Shown here: piece by piece, positions 22,913 to 35,350 of the stretch | How positions within the stretch are numbered: position 1 is the first letter of the stretch | Layout of the letters: each line of letters starts with the position of its first letter | Assembly: GCA_037957365.1 (NCBI GenBank) | Contig: JARHVA010002373.1 | Span: 2,135,001 to 2,199,000, forward strand | Reading direction: 5' to 3' | Origin: Torreya grandis | Taxonomy: Eukaryota > Streptophyta > Pinopsida > Cupressales > Taxaceae | Length of the DNA stretch: 64,000 bases | The notes under the pieces: generated by a model | Databases searched by the model: none | Told to the model about the DNA's origin: nothing | The model's input: the letters and a program-made list of their open reading frames with translations, nothing else | Program-made: the position numbers and the translations under genes

Positions 22913-24100
22913 TTAATATTCTAGCAAGAAACTATTTTCACCACAAAATTGTTGAATGGTAAATAGACCTCTCCACAAAAAATTAAATTCTCCATGTATT
23001 TCTTTTGGTTCTCTCCTCTTGTCCCACAACAAGACTTGATCTCCAATTTGAAACTCACGAATCCTTGATTTCTTATCGAAGAGTTTCTTTACTTGATTTT
23101 GATGTTCAACAATACGGTCTACTACCATAGTTCATTATTCTTATAGTTCAGTTAGGTACATGATACTCTTATCAATAAAATTTTCAAAAGTTTGGTCTTC
23201 CACTACTTTTGCCAACCTTAGTGCTGGTAGTTCCAAGGTAATTGGTATTTTTGCATTTAGACCATACAGAAGTTGAAATGGTGACATATCTATTGCCTTC
23301 TTAGGTGTAATCTTGTCTGCCCATAAAGCATCAAATAATGATTTATGCCAAGTTTTTTGATTGTCATCTACTAGTTTTTGGATAATAGTAACCAGATTCT
23401 TGTTGTTTGATTCCAATTGACTATTTCCTTATAGATAATAGTCAGAGGAGTGGGAGAGAATAATCTCATGAGAAGAGAAACAAGTGGCATTGTCTACTAT
23501 AGTCTTGTTTGAAACTCTAAATTAAAAAATAATATTTTCCTTAAGGAAATTACATACCACTTCTAAAGTAGCATGCTTAACTAGAATGGCTTCCACCCAC
23601 TTGGTAAAATAGTCTGTTGCAGAAAAAACATAGTTGTGTCTAACACTTGAGGATGGGTTCACAACATCAATGAAGTCGATACCTTATTACTGAAAAGGTT
23701 CATCAATCACCACCAGCTTGAGAGGTAATGTGTGCAACTTATATTTCCTAATGAACTATTGACATAACTCACACCTACGTACCCAATTGTACACATCTTG
23801 AAATAGTGTAGGCCAATAGTATGTAGCTCATATAATCTTGTGAGCCATCACAGGTGTAAAAAAATTTCCTCCAAAATCTAAATTGTGGAAAGACTCTAAA
23901 AGTTTAATTTGTTATGATTTATCCACACAACGAAGAAATACTCCATCAAGGCTTCTTTTATACAAACCATTATCTCATAAGATGTAGTTATCAACTTTCA
24001 ACTTAACATTTATTTTTTATTTATAAGTCAGATGGGTAGGACACTCACCATAGGTAAGAAAATGAGTGATATTGAAATACCACTCATTAGTAGTAATGAC
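22913..24100 (-). pseudogene. Integrase remnant of Tat copy A
   Basis: The minus strand gives, in order: a decayed zinc-binding region (RSLDGVFLRCVDKS, FHNLDFGGN with the second histidine replaced, then RRCELCQ); the catalytic core (GIDFIDVV with the first Asp, a DNATCF-type second Asp, and the Glu in MESNNKNLV at about 23414); and the C-terminal domain (ALWADKITPKKAIDMSPFQLLYG; then GDQVLLWDKRREPKEIHGEF and FLWRGLFTI at 22913-23128). The CxxC pair and the three acidic core residues can still be recognised, but frames change and stops occur between the blocks. Integrase would insert the reverse-transcribed copy; this one cannot be made as a single protein. Confidence 0.75.
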
Positions 24101-24687
24101 AAAAAGAACTTTTGGCATGTCCTCAACTTCTACTTCTTCACGTTCTATTTTTTTGGTATGTTATCAACAATTAATTAATAGAGACCTCTTCTCCACACAA
24201 GCTTAGTAGGTTTGATATCAAGATCAAACTATTGAATTTTAGCAATCCAATTGCCCATTTTATTACCAACTCCTATTGAGTTAAAATATACTTTACTATT
24301 ATATTAGGTACTAGAACAAAAGTATGTGAATTTAGAATATAGAATCAGAAATGTTTTATCACCTTAACCATGGCATAAGCATGCTTATCCATGTTTGAAT
24401 ATTTCAATTCATGATATTTGAGAGTATGACTCATAAATGATATGAGAGATTCTACACCTTCTTCATTCTATTGAACCAAAATAGATGAAATTGTATATTC
24501 AGAAGCATAGCTGTATACTATGAAATCTTTGGTATAATCTAGACAAACAAGGACTAGAGCATGAGCAATAGCTTTTTTGATATCTTCAAATGCCACTTTG
24601 CCTTCCACAAATCCAATAGAAAGTATCCTTACCCTTCATCATGTCAATAATGTGGCAAGTTTTCTCTACAAATTCAAGATTGAATCT
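24101..24687 (-). pseudogene. RNase H / connection region of Tat copy A (badly decayed)
   Basis: By position between RT and integrase this should hold RNase H. Short minus-strand pieces are compatible with that, but I could not trace the catalytic residues with confidence. The annotation rests mainly on element order. Confidence 0.4.
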
Positions 24688-25637
24688 TCACAGAAAGTTC
24701 ACCTTTCTAAAGAAGGAATGAACTGCAGTCTTACTAGCGGGTAGGGTAAGATTTTGAATAGATTTGACTCTTTTTGAGTCAATTTTTTTGCCGTCTTGAG
24801 ATAAAATGTGACTAATAAGTTTACCTTCTGTAACCCCAAAAATTGACTTCTTAGGATTGAGAGAAATACCATTTTGATGACAACATTCTAGCACTTGTTA
24901 TAAATGATGCACATGATCAAGATGATGTTTGAAGAAAATAGTCAAGTCATCAAGATATACCATGATAAAATTTCCTATTTCATCTTTAAAGGCAAGGTCC
25001 ATTGCTCTCTGGAAGGTGGCACCAACATTGATCAGACCAAAACACATTCTCTGATATGTAAATATGCCCTAAGGTGTAGTGAAAGTAGTTTTATATTGAT
25101 CTACTTCATTAACTTCCACTTGATTATACCTAGAAAAACCATCTAACATTGATAAACTTTTTGAGCCAGTTACTATTTGTAATACTTGATCCATGATGGT
25201 TAGGGTGTAGTTATCCTTTAGAGAAGATTGATTGAGATTCTTAAAATCAACACAAATATCAATTTCTCCATTCTTTTTTCTTACAAAAACTATGTTCATG
25301 ATCTAGGTGGAGTGATGAATTGGAAAAATTATTATTGCATTCAATATCTTCTAAATCTTGGAAAGGATAGTACCTGATATTTTGGGATTGTATTACTTTT
25401 GTTTCTGATTGTGAGGTAATGACTCAGATTTAAAAGGAATTTCATGCTAAATTTTTTAGACATAAAGGATTTCAAATCATTATAAGAATATGTCAAAACA
25501 TTAATGTAATGATGAAAAAGAGTAATGAATTTAAAATTTTCATGAGAAGTGCAACATTTCCCAATGTTGACCATTTTGGGATCTTCTTCAAAACTCAAAT
25601 TCACTTGATCAAACTCCATATCGAAACTTGAATCCAT
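24688..25637 (-). pseudogene. Reverse transcriptase remnant of Tat copy A
   Basis: Three minus-strand frames form one RT: 25341-25637 (leader with FEEDPKMVNIGKC and TYSYNDLKSF), 25069-25299 (MNIVFVRKKNGEIDICVDFK, DGFSRYNQVEVNEVDQYKTT) and 24688-24894 (NGISLNPKKSIFGVTEGKLI). Between the last two, about 24900-24970, the catalytic box reads MVYLDDLTIFFKHHLDHVHH, so the YLDD aspartates are kept. NxxxSLLDGFSGYNQ-like wording marks the Tat/Athila side of Ty3/gypsy. Stops between the frames prevent function. Confidence 0.85.
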
Positions 25638-26411
25638 TTGTTGCTACTACTTGATATATCTGTCATGCCTATCAAATATCTTTTCAAGAGAAACCAAATC
25701 TTTTGAAATTTTGTTCCCTTTTAGTTGAAGAAAATCTTCACCAGTTTATGAATCTATTTCAAGAACTGATTCTCATGGTAGAGATTCACTACCTTCAAAA
25801 TAGAGCTCCTCAAATCTATCCATCATTTCTAGAAAAATAATAATTTGATTATCACCATTAAACACCTATCAATGGTCAACATTATCAGATACACTTGGTC
25901 AAAAGACCAGCTCAATAGTGTACTTGTTTCCTTTAAAATATTTATGAGGAACTATGAAGGTTGTGGAGATAGCCAATGAATCTGCATGATCATTAAACTC
26001 TCTTAGCACTATATAAATATTGAAAGCATCAAAACTTTCAATGCAATCTCATACACAATTGTGATAATGTCACAATATTTTATTTTTAGTTTGATATAGA
26101 TTTATTACTTGATAAACCATCAGTTTAATATCTCTTCGGGCATGAAGAATCTTAACATCTCTAGCACGATCAAATTTCAATTCAAGCAACAATGATTCAT
26201 ATTCAACGGTGTTGTTAGTATTGTTGAATTACAACTTATATGAACAAGGGAAAATATCTCATTATGAAGATATCAAAAAAATTCTAGCTCTATAACTAGT
26301 AGAGGAGCAGTTGCCATCAAATTCTAAAATCTAAACTTCATTAGAATTTGATCTTCTTAAAGATTCCTCTTCTTTAGTGAGGGAAGATTCCTTTTTACCT
26401 GAACTTTTTAC

Positions 26412-26890
26412 CTAAAATTTTATCTGATAAATTAAAAACACTTTTAGTGGATAGAAAATAATTACCCATTCCTGAGGATTCAAAAAAAATTGAACTTTAG
26501 GGTTTGACGTTTGGGTAACAATATATTTTGACTCTTTCTTAGGAAGAAAATTTTGCATGACACCTTTAACATGTATCCTTGCTTCAAATAGATCCATGTT
26601 AAAATATCCACCTACATCTTTGTGAAAATTACATTTGAGCAGAATGCCATAAGAAGCTGGAACATCAGTCACTAAGACTGTCATCTTAATTCTCTTGTCT
26701 AGAAAAGCTGCAAATGCAAATTGAGAATCTTGGATTTGACCCAAAAGTGGTACTTATTTTCTATGGAGAAACATCTCCCAAAAGTCTTAGTTAAGGTAAG
26801 ACTGAGAGGATCTACTACCTTGGCTGGTATAACATTATCAGAGGCTCCAAAGTCTATTATACAATTACTCAACTTATGACCATTTATCAA
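26412..26890 (-). pseudogene. Aspartic protease remnant of Tat copy A
   Basis: The frame 26699-26890 begins with MINGHKLSNCIIDFGASDNV: the retropepsin active-site motif normally D-S/T-G-A, here D-F-G-A, a Ser-to-Phe change that would inactivate it. After a frame change the second frame (26412-26744) continues with KRIKMTVLVTDVPASYGILL, the expected downstream beta-strand region. It would have cleaved the Gag-Pol polyprotein. Confidence 0.75.
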
Positions 26891-27699
26891 TAGAGAAACA
26901 TAGAAAGGTTCTATTTTTCTAGAGGCAGAAAGAGGAGTAGTGACAAGGTTATTTTAGGTGGATTTTTTCTTTGGAGAATCATGAGTCACTTTTGAAAAAT
27001 CTTGTCTTATAAGGATGGTTTTGTTTTTGATGTATTCAGCCAACCTATCAAACTGTTCAAGATTAGCTTGTAAGTACTCAACCTCAGACATTTAGATCTT
27101 GGCCTTCCTAGCATGATCAATTATGTCAAATAATTGGAATGAACTATAAATAGAGGAAGGAAGTGCATCATTCTAATTTTTATTTGATGTGGAACTAGTC
27201 TAAAGAATAAAAGTAGAAGGTACAGGATTGTTTGAGATACTTACTTACTTATTGGCCACCGGGTCTTTTGATTGGAAAGGCAGTGAAGTTACCTATTTAG
27301 CAATTGAGATCACTGGCTGGAGTTCTTCTCTTGATTTTCCCTTATCAACTTGTTAAGTTGACTAGTTTTGAGACCTAGTAAAAATAGTATATGTTCCATC
27401 ATATACCTCTCCTTTTTTAGCTTTCTCTTGGTAATTCAAAAAACCAATAGCAGAGTCATCAACTAATTATTCTTCTGATTTTAAAAAGAGATTAAAATCA
27501 TTTTCTTAGTCCAACTCAGGTTGGAAAGAATGATCATGTTCAGCTTCATAATAACCAACTACTAAGTTGATCAGTGTTGCTTCAATGGTAAGCTTCCCCT
27601 ATGTGGGAGGAAGATGATTGGGTTGCCCTTGATTTTGAGCAGCATTGCCTTGATATGAATTGTTGAAAAATGTCTTCCTTGGTATATCTTGATAAGAAG

Positions 27700-28420
27700 G
27701 AGCAGATATACCTTGGGACATTTACCTTTTTAGAGCTAGAAATTTATTTACTAACTTTTGTACCATAAGATCAGTGGTGTTTGTGGAAGAATTTTCAGCA
27801 GAAGAGGAAAATCTATTTTTGTTAAAATCTTTTCTTATCTTACCTGCAAGGATAATATCATCTTCAATTTTGGTAGCCAAAATTTGAGCTATAGAAAGAT
27901 CTGGAGGGTCAGCCTGTCTTAACAAAAAACTCACTTTGGAAAGTTGAGAATTGATAAAGAATCACTTAAAATTTTCTAGTGTTGGCTAAGCAATTGTAGG
28001 AATCCTATTTCTCAACTTATTGAGTTTAGTGATGAAGTCTCTCATAGGCTCATGAGGCTCCTTCTTCATTTATGTAAGCTGAGCCAATAAGGCATGTGCA
28101 TCTTCTATGGGTTTGAACCTAGCCTCAAACTTGGTCTTAAGAGTGTTCTAATCACTTATAGTTTGAGCTTGAAGATGATAAAGCCATTCTACAACAACAC
28201 CTTGTAGTGTTTCTACAAAAAGCCTTATTACTATATCTTCATATTTAACACCTATCACACCACAGGCTATGTAAAAAGCTACAATATGCTCATCAGAGTG
28301 AACTTTATCATCACCATAGAACTTGATAAAATTCTTTCTCAAACTATGAGGTAGCTCATGCAAAGGTGGGGTTAGATTTAGAGGGCCAAAAGTGTTACCC
28401 CAAGGATCTTGGGCTGCCAT
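27700..28420 (-). pseudogene. Gag (capsid) remnant of Tat copy A
   Basis: Frame 28148-28420 (MAAQDPWGNTFGPLNLTPPL, LPHSLRKNFIKFYGDDKVHS, ETLQGVVVEWLYHL) is the start of a retrotransposon gag domain. Frame 27722-27934 (SFLLRQADPPDLSIAQILAT, KIEDDIILAGKI) is its C-terminal part. About 210 bases between them are in broken frame. The start ATG lies about 310 bases inside the primer-binding site at 28734-28751, as expected. A decayed region from 26900 to 27720 joins gag to protease and carries no clear motif. Confidence 0.8.
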
Positions 28421-28733
28421 GATATGATGATTAAAAGGAGGGATAACAAACCTTTGTGGAGTTTGAATAAATAAAATTCTACTAGCACTAAGACTAGAAG
28501 ATTTACTTGGTATTGAAGATCTGGCGTTGGTAGGAGGAAAACTCTTGGTTCGCTAAAGACGAGATCATAGAGATAAGAGATTAAAATTATTTTGTTATAT
28601 CAATTCAAATATAGGGTCAATAATACTTTGAGCTCTTTGGCTTTATGTATACCATGAATCTGCCAGAATGTAGAATAGAAAAGAACTAGAAATGCTTCAA
28701 CTCAAAGCGTGAGGCTTCAAATTACACATTCTT

Positions 28734-28751
28734 TCCTCAGCGAAGTTGCCA
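28734..28751 (-). promoter_or_regulatory. Primer-binding site of Tat copy A
   Basis: The minus strand reads TGGCAACTTCGCTGAGGA, nine bases inside the LTR edge. It matches the usual Tat/Ogre-type site TGGCGACTCCGCTGGGGA at 15 of 18 positions, and the three differences are all transitions expected from cytosine deamination. It would pair with the 3' end of a tRNA (Arg type in known Tat elements) to prime reverse transcription. Confidence 0.7.
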
Positions 28752-28760
28752 AAAAATCAT

Positions 28761-29632
28761 TGGGTGAATATTTTGTCATCAACTAACTGAGGACAAAATG
28801 GTTATATCAACCACAGTGTAATAAGATAAATCTCTCCTCTCAGTAAGGGGAGATTCCCTATAAACTATCACAAACTTAATCTAAACTAAATATTAACTCG
28901 AGGGTGAGATCATATCATCTATTCTCTTTTTTTAGAAATAATGTTTACAAAATAAAGGAAAACTTCCTTGATATTAACTAAATTCATAAGAAACCCATGA
29001 GAGTACAAAGCCTATCATTGCTTCTCTTGCTGATTTATAACTTATATCATAGTAGAATGAGGTGTAGATCAAAGTATTCATCAAAAACTACAACAAAATA
29101 TATAATCACAAAACATACAAGTAATTCAAATTCTTTCTAATATCTTTCATTCTAAAACAATAAAACACAAACTAAAGACAATTATAGTAGTACAAAGTCT
29201 CCACAATCAACTTTAGAACATCTTCCAGATTATTTTTACTCACTTTATGTATTTAATCAAATAGATAAGATTGTATTAGGAAAAAGACATTAGAACAATT
29301 TTCTACACAACACAAGTTATTCTAATACAAATTTTGAAAGGTCACTTGATTTCTCATTCACTTGATAAAACTTGAACTTACAATTTTAGCTCAAATTCTT
29401 AAAATGCCTTTCAATTTTGGCAGAGTTTCACTTCCAATAACTCAAAGATATATTTACAATAGAGGCCCTATTTATTTATCGGGAGAGGCCTTGATTTTTT
29501 TTAGAAAATACCTAATTACTTTGACCAAGTCAAAGATAAGAGTCCTTTTTGACTTAGGACTTCTTATATTTTTACATGTAATTACATATGAAAAAAGTAC
29601 ATGTAAAAATGTCTAAAGTGGTTGCAAAAGTA
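28761..29632 (-). repeat. Shared LTR: 5' LTR of Tat copy A and 3' LTR of copy B
   Basis: It is homologous to 17002-17870. On its low-coordinate side it meets the primer-binding site of copy A. On its high-coordinate side it meets the end of the extra ORF of copy B. One LTR therefore serves two internal regions. The upper edge is uncertain to a few tens of bases. Confidence 0.75.
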
Positions 29633-29670
29633 CATCTAAAAATTAGAAATTAAACCAAGGAAAAACAATT

Positions 29671-32600
29671 TCAATTTGTATCCCCATCTTTTTTTATGTG
29701 AGCATCATACATAGTGATAGCTGCTTGCATCCCAATACTGTTTGGACTCACAGTGTTCTTGAAAATTATCTTAGCTCTGACTATGACATCTCTTACTACT
29801 GTGACTAATTTTGCATGACTTGTTAACCTAGTTTTTAGATTATCCAGAGTTAACTGGTTATCCAGAATATTGTCCATAGAGGATATTGAAAATGCTTTAT
29901 TTTCAAATTCTTTCTAGAACATACCTTCAAATTCCCAAATCATTTCTTCTGCTAAAAGGAACTGGTTATCTTGTGATGTAATTTTGCAAGGTAGCTCCTC
30001 CAATTTATGCAAAAGATTGACATCATTTTGTTCACTGAGTTTTCTTGAATATTTGAGGTCATTAAACAACTCTTTAAGCACCTGACTCCTATATGTCAAT
30101 GCCTCTTTAGTTTCAGTGTAAGAGTCTCTATTAGTAATGACACCGATTGATATTAGAGTTCTTATTTTTAGTTTCCTCATATCCATCTATTTGTCAAGAT
30201 ACTTTTCTATGCTTTCAATATCTTGAGAAATAAAATTAATAAGATCTTCAAGTTCTACTCTTATTTTTCTCATTTTATCTGTCTTCTCAAATAACTTTGT
30301 GAGCAAGGAAACTCCTTGTGCCTGCATCTTGTCCAAGTACTCTTCAAGCACTTTTCCTTTGAGATAGGTCTTTTACACTTTATGAATAATAGGGTCTTCT
30401 ATGGAAATGGCCTCAGGAGTTACTATTTTTGGAGTGAAAGTAATTCTCCTTATCACTACAGTCAACTATTCCACCATTACTTTGTAGTGATCCTTCATTT
30501 CTTTCTCTTTGTCAAATTTTTGAATCAAGATGTCCATGACTGACTGCATATCACTCTTGGCACTCTCACGAGTTATCTTACCTAATTCAACTCTAGAGAT
30601 AGAGTAATCACTCACATCAAAATTTTCAATGGTTGCATCTTATGGAGGTCTTACAATTTCTATAAATTTGTGTCCTTTATCCCTAATCATTTTTGAAAGA
30701 ATTCTTGGCTTCTTTGGGGCCTTGGCTTTTATTGGCACCATTTTATTGAAATCAAAGTCATTTGGAGAGATGACTTATTTATTCCTTTTGGGTGTATAAG
30801 CTGATAACCATGGTGAGAGCATAGGAGTACTTACATTAGGGTCAATATCCATTATTAGCATTATCAGAGTTACACTCACATAAATAATAGAAACGATAGG
30901 TGGAGTATCAGTAAAAATTGCACCTTGTGTTGAGTGATCAAAATGAGAACTATCTTCAATATCAAAATATGAGGATGATAAACTGGGAATTGACCCCGAG
31001 GAAGAATATCTTCAAAAGTTCTTTGAGGGTTGTCAAAAACTATTTTGGAAGGAGAGAGTGATCTAGAAGAGGGAAGACTAATCATAAAAATAGTTCAAGA
31101 AGTTGCAATAGGTGTGTCAAGTGGGGAAGAAGAGATTCCTATTTATTTTTATATATTCCCTTGTGGAGACAAAGTTTTCTTCTCTGATTACTCTATAGGC
31201 CTATCATCAGTCTCCATCTATTCCATCGTTGGTTCTTCAATGCATTGTTTCTCCACTCCCATATCTTCTATTTCTGACTCTTTTTTCATAACTTTCAACT
31301 TCTTCACCACGAATATGATCTTAGGCTTATGTGGCTTGGAAGAAGAAGGGACATCACTTTTGTTCTTCATCCTATTTTCTGCTTTTCTTCTTGTTTCCTC
31401 TTGAAATTTAGCTTCATAACTTGTGATGAATTCTTTCAAAGTAATTCCTTTATTTGCTAACCAATTATTGGTCTTTGCTAATATAGGTTCAAATCTTTTC
31501 CTCAAGGAAGTCAGATATTTTTGTGACCATTGGATTGGAAGAAGAGGGGCATTGAAAATCTATTCAATATTGTGTCTATCATTAATCAAATCTCTATCAT
31601 CCACCAAATTCTCAGGGATATCAACAAGTCCCAGATATTCAATTTGCTCAAGAGATAACCTACTATAGTCTATTTTCCTGACATCTTCCACTATTCTCAA
31701 ATCTACCCAAACATCCTCAATCATAGGTTCATAAAATTGGGTTTCTCTCCCAATTACATCCTTCACACCCTTGTAATCAAAATTTGGTATTATTTTGAAT
31801 TGCTTCAAGGTCACGAGTTGCATTTTAGTTTCCATGGCTCTAGCCTTTTCAACGGTTAACATTGAAAACTTGCCAATTTCAACTAAGAACTTAAAATTGG
31901 GCTCCTTGAGTTCCATCTGTTTATTATGCACGATGATCATTTGCCTGCATAGTTATATTAAGACCAATTGATCTGAGGAGAATCTCAGAAGCATATAAGG
32001 ATAACCTTAGAAAAATCCAACCCTTAGGTACGAAAAAGAAGGAAATTGTAAGAACATGCATCCAAAATCATTTACAACTGTCTAGGGCTCATCTAACACT
32101 CTTCTTTATTATAATTGAGGATAAAAAAGACATAAAAATATTGAAAATAAAACACCATTTACTCTTTTGAAATGATGAATAAAACCCTTCAATGTTAACT
32201 GAGAGTAGTATTGATACACTAGGGTTACTCTCCTATCTCCTTCTGATGTTAAACCTAAAAATATTCTCATTGAAGCTACAATATAGACCAGGTAAGAAGT
32301 CATGTAGAATTTGGAGGTAGTAGATACCTTCATCAATTGCTCATGCAAAGTGTTGCTGACTTGTTCTCCCTAGAATATGACTTGTTTTCCTTGGAGAATT
32401 ATCTTGATGAAGGGATACATCTATTCATAAAATTGTGAGGAAGAGGGCAAACATCTTATCTTGCTGAGAAGAGTTATCAAATCACCAACATCTTCAATAA
32501 AATCACTTTTTGGAAAACTCTGTGGCCACCTTGACAAATTTGCCCTTGGAATCTTGAGCCATTTATTATTGATTACCTTCTTTGCTTTTTCAAGATCTTT

Positions 32601-33056
32601 GTCATATTTTCTTTGTGCTTCCACAAAATCAAGCTTTATCACTTCTATAGTAGGAGGGCACATGAACTCTTTATCAATGAACTCAAGATCCAGTCTAATT
32701 ATCACATTACCACTAACATCTAACACAACCCTGGTATCTTTATTATAGAACTGAGCACATTAGAGAACAAATTATATGTGGTGAACTACTACAGGGAAAT
32801 AATATACCAAATGAATATTGCTATCAATTATCTTCTTCATTTCATGGCTGGGATTACTTGACTTAGTTCTTTCCATGAACTCAACCATGTCCACATGACC
32901 AATCTCTGTATCTTTAATGTCATCAACATTACAAGTAGCTAAGGTGATTGAAAAAATACCTCGATATTTATACTTCATTGCCTTCAACTTCTTTAAAGAA
33001 AACTCATCTATTTGAAAGGACCTCAATCAAAAGGATGTCGATGAAGAAGGATCCAT
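29671..33056 (-). pseudogene. Extra ORF, copy B (unknown protein)
   Basis: It is the homologue of 17913-21301. The start ATG is at 33054-33056 (MDPSSSTSF), again followed by a TGA in the same place as in copy A, so that stop predates the split of the copies (or the family reads through it). Recognisable stretches: 32772-33026, 32421-32726 (YDKDLEKAKKVINNKWLKIP), 32109-32348 (TSKFYMTSYLVYIVASMRIF), 31560-31940, 31218-31505, 29914-30186 and 29671-29877. The two copies decayed separately: stops in one are often open in the other. Length is about 1,129 codons if all breaks are ignored. Confidence 0.7.
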
Positions 33057-34214
33057 AGAAGAAACTACAATAAAAGTCATGATCATGTAATTAGGGGAAA
33101 TACTGGCAATCTAAAAAAACTACATGTCGATGATCACAACCATGGAGATGTGTCTGAAAGGGCTAAAGTGTAAGTAGGCCAAAAAACTAGAGGAAGGCGG
33201 GCTCAGAAAAGCAAAATTGAAAATATCCCAGGGTTTGGAAATTTGAGAGGATGTTTGCATGAGCAGCAAAAATTTCCGCCCTTATATATGGCCAACATTT
33301 GCATTTGCTTCAGTGGTAAAAATTACCACCCTTTCAGGTAAGGGAAAACTTATACTTATGTAACAAATTTGCCCTTGGAATCTTGACAAATTTGCCCTTG
33401 GAATCTTGAGCCATTTATTATTGATTACCTTCTTTGCTTTTTCAAGATCTTTGTCATATTTTCTTTGTGCTTCCACAAAATCAAGCTTTATCACTTCTAT
33501 AGTAGGAGGGCACATGAACTCTTTATCAATGAACTCAAGATCCAGTCTAATTATCACATTACCACTAACATCTAACACAACCCTGGTATCTTTATTATAG
33601 AACCGAGCACATTAGAGAACAAATTATATGTGGTGAACTACTACAGGGAAATAATATACCAAATGAATATTGCTATCAATTATCTTCTTCATTTCATGGC
33701 TGGGATTACTTGACTTAGTTCTTTCCATGAACTCAACCATGTCCACATGACCAATCTCTGTATCTTTAATGTCATCAACATTACAAGTAACTAAGGTGAT
33801 TGAAAAAATACCTTGATATTTATACTTCATTGCCTTCAACTTCTTTAAAGAAAACTCATCTATTTGAAAGGACCTCAATCAAAAGGATGTCGATGAAGAA
33901 GGATCCATAGAAGAAACTACAATAAAAGTCATGATCATGTAATTAGGGGAAATACTGGCAATCTAAAAAAACTACATGTCGATGATCACAACCATGGAGA
34001 TGTGTCTGAAAGGGCTAAAGTGTAAGTAGGCCAAAAAACTAGAGGAAGGCGGGCTCAGAAAAGCAAAATTGAAAATATCCCAGGGTTTGGAAATTTGAGA
34101 GGATGTTTGCATGAGCAGCAAAAATTTCCGCCCTTATATATGGCCAACATTTGCATTTGCTTCAGTGGTAAAAATTACCACCCTTTCAGGTAAGGGAAAA
34201 CTTATACTTATGTA
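32534..34214 (-). repeat. 852-bp near-identical tandem duplication in Tat copy B
   Basis: 32534-33362 recurs at 33386-34214 with only a few base differences (for example AACTGAGC/AACCGAGC and CCTCGATA/CCTTGATA). Between the copies, 33363-33385 holds an extra 23-base repeat of the unit start (ACAAATTTGCCCTTGG...). The unit spans the N-terminal part of the extra ORF and the first hairpins of the spacer. Near identity against clearly diverged A/B copies means this duplication is much younger than the array. Confidence 0.9.
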
Positions 34215-35350
34215 GAGGTGGTAATTTTTATCGCCCTCGCATATGGTTGCATGTGGAATTGGCAAAAAAATGTCGACAAGGCATAAGCATGAATTTTCAA
34301 ATTTTGATGTTAGAGCGATAGAATTTGATGCCACTACAGGAAATAGTAGGGGATGTTATGGCAGCAGAATTCACCACCATTTCACTTGGGAGAGATGGAG
34401 TTTTGTGTAAGGGCAATTTTTTTTTCCACCTATACACTTTCACTTATAACTTCAAACATTTAAGCGATGGTAAATTTGCCACCCTTGCTTTTGAATTGAT
34501 TGCATAGGGGCATGCATCATCAATATTTTTTTAAACCATTTTCAAGTTGGTTGTAGAAGATGGTTTTCAACTAACATGAGTTGGGGGGAAAAAACTAGTT
34601 AGATCAAAAACATTGATGACACGTAATGAAAACCTATGGCATGAAAGGAGGGTTGGCGAACATAGCCACTAGCTAGGCTCACTAGGGTAAAGCTATAAAA
34701 TGAGGGAGGAAATTGAAAACAAAAACCAAATAAAAAGAAAAAAACAAACCTAAAGGAAAAAAAACTCAAAAAAAAAAAAAAAACCTAGAAGTAAAAATAA
34801 AAACCAAAACTCACCCAGCAATCTTGAAGTCCTAAGCTTGGCAATTGGGAAATCCATAATCTTACTCACTTGCACAGTTGAATTATTGTAGGGAGGAGTC
34901 TCAAGAAACTTTAAATGATCAAAATTACAATCAAAAGGCAATTTAAATTCCTCAAAATGAGGTTTACCAACTTGGCACGTGCGACCATAAATGCTGTGTG
35001 AATTTCAAGATTTTTCTAAAATCTCTGCTTGGGTGGAAAACATTTCCACCCTCACATTGGATAGGGAAATTTATGCATTGGTAGCAAAAAGTACCACCCA
35101 TACATATGACAGGATAGACATGCATTGGCGGTAAAATTTATTGCCGATGCATAAAGAGGCAAAAAATGAAAAAAATGCAAAAGTGATAAAAATCGCTACT
35201 AGTGCATGGAAAAATGAAAACATGCAAGAGAGGTGATTTTTACCACTTTTGCACAGAAAGAAATATAACATGCAAGAGCGGTGATTTTTTTTACTTTTGC
35301 ATGGAAAGAACGAAAACATGCAAGAGTGGTGATTTTTGCCACTTTTGCAT
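33250..35350 (-). repeat. Palindromic hairpin array in the Tat spacer, copy B
   Basis: The same GGTGGTAAAAATTACCACC-type palindromes as in copy A occur here, for example near 33312, 34163, 34215, 34470, 35030, 35088, 35125, 35190, 35229, 35278 and 35326. In the last group the words CATGCAAGAGNGGTGATTTT and TTTTGCATGGAAA repeat with 50-55 base spacing. The first hairpins were copied again by the 852-bp duplication. Confidence 0.7.

Larger units (their letters stand above)
17002..29632 (-). mobile_element. Tat-type Ty3/gypsy LTR retrotransposon (copy A)
   Basis: Two direct repeats of about 870 bases (17002-17870 and 28761-29632) flank, on the minus strand, a Tat-type primer-binding site, gag, protease, RT, RNase H and integrase, then a hairpin-rich spacer and a long extra ORF. 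The order fits Ty3/gypsy. The RT motifs (DGFSRYNQV in place of the chromovirus DLRSGYHQ form) and the primer-binding site place it in the Tat branch. Length, about 12.6 kb, is normal for that branch. All coding parts contain stops and frameshifts. The 5' LTR is shared with the 3' half of a second copy (29633-35610), so no target-site duplication can be read. Confidence 0.85.
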
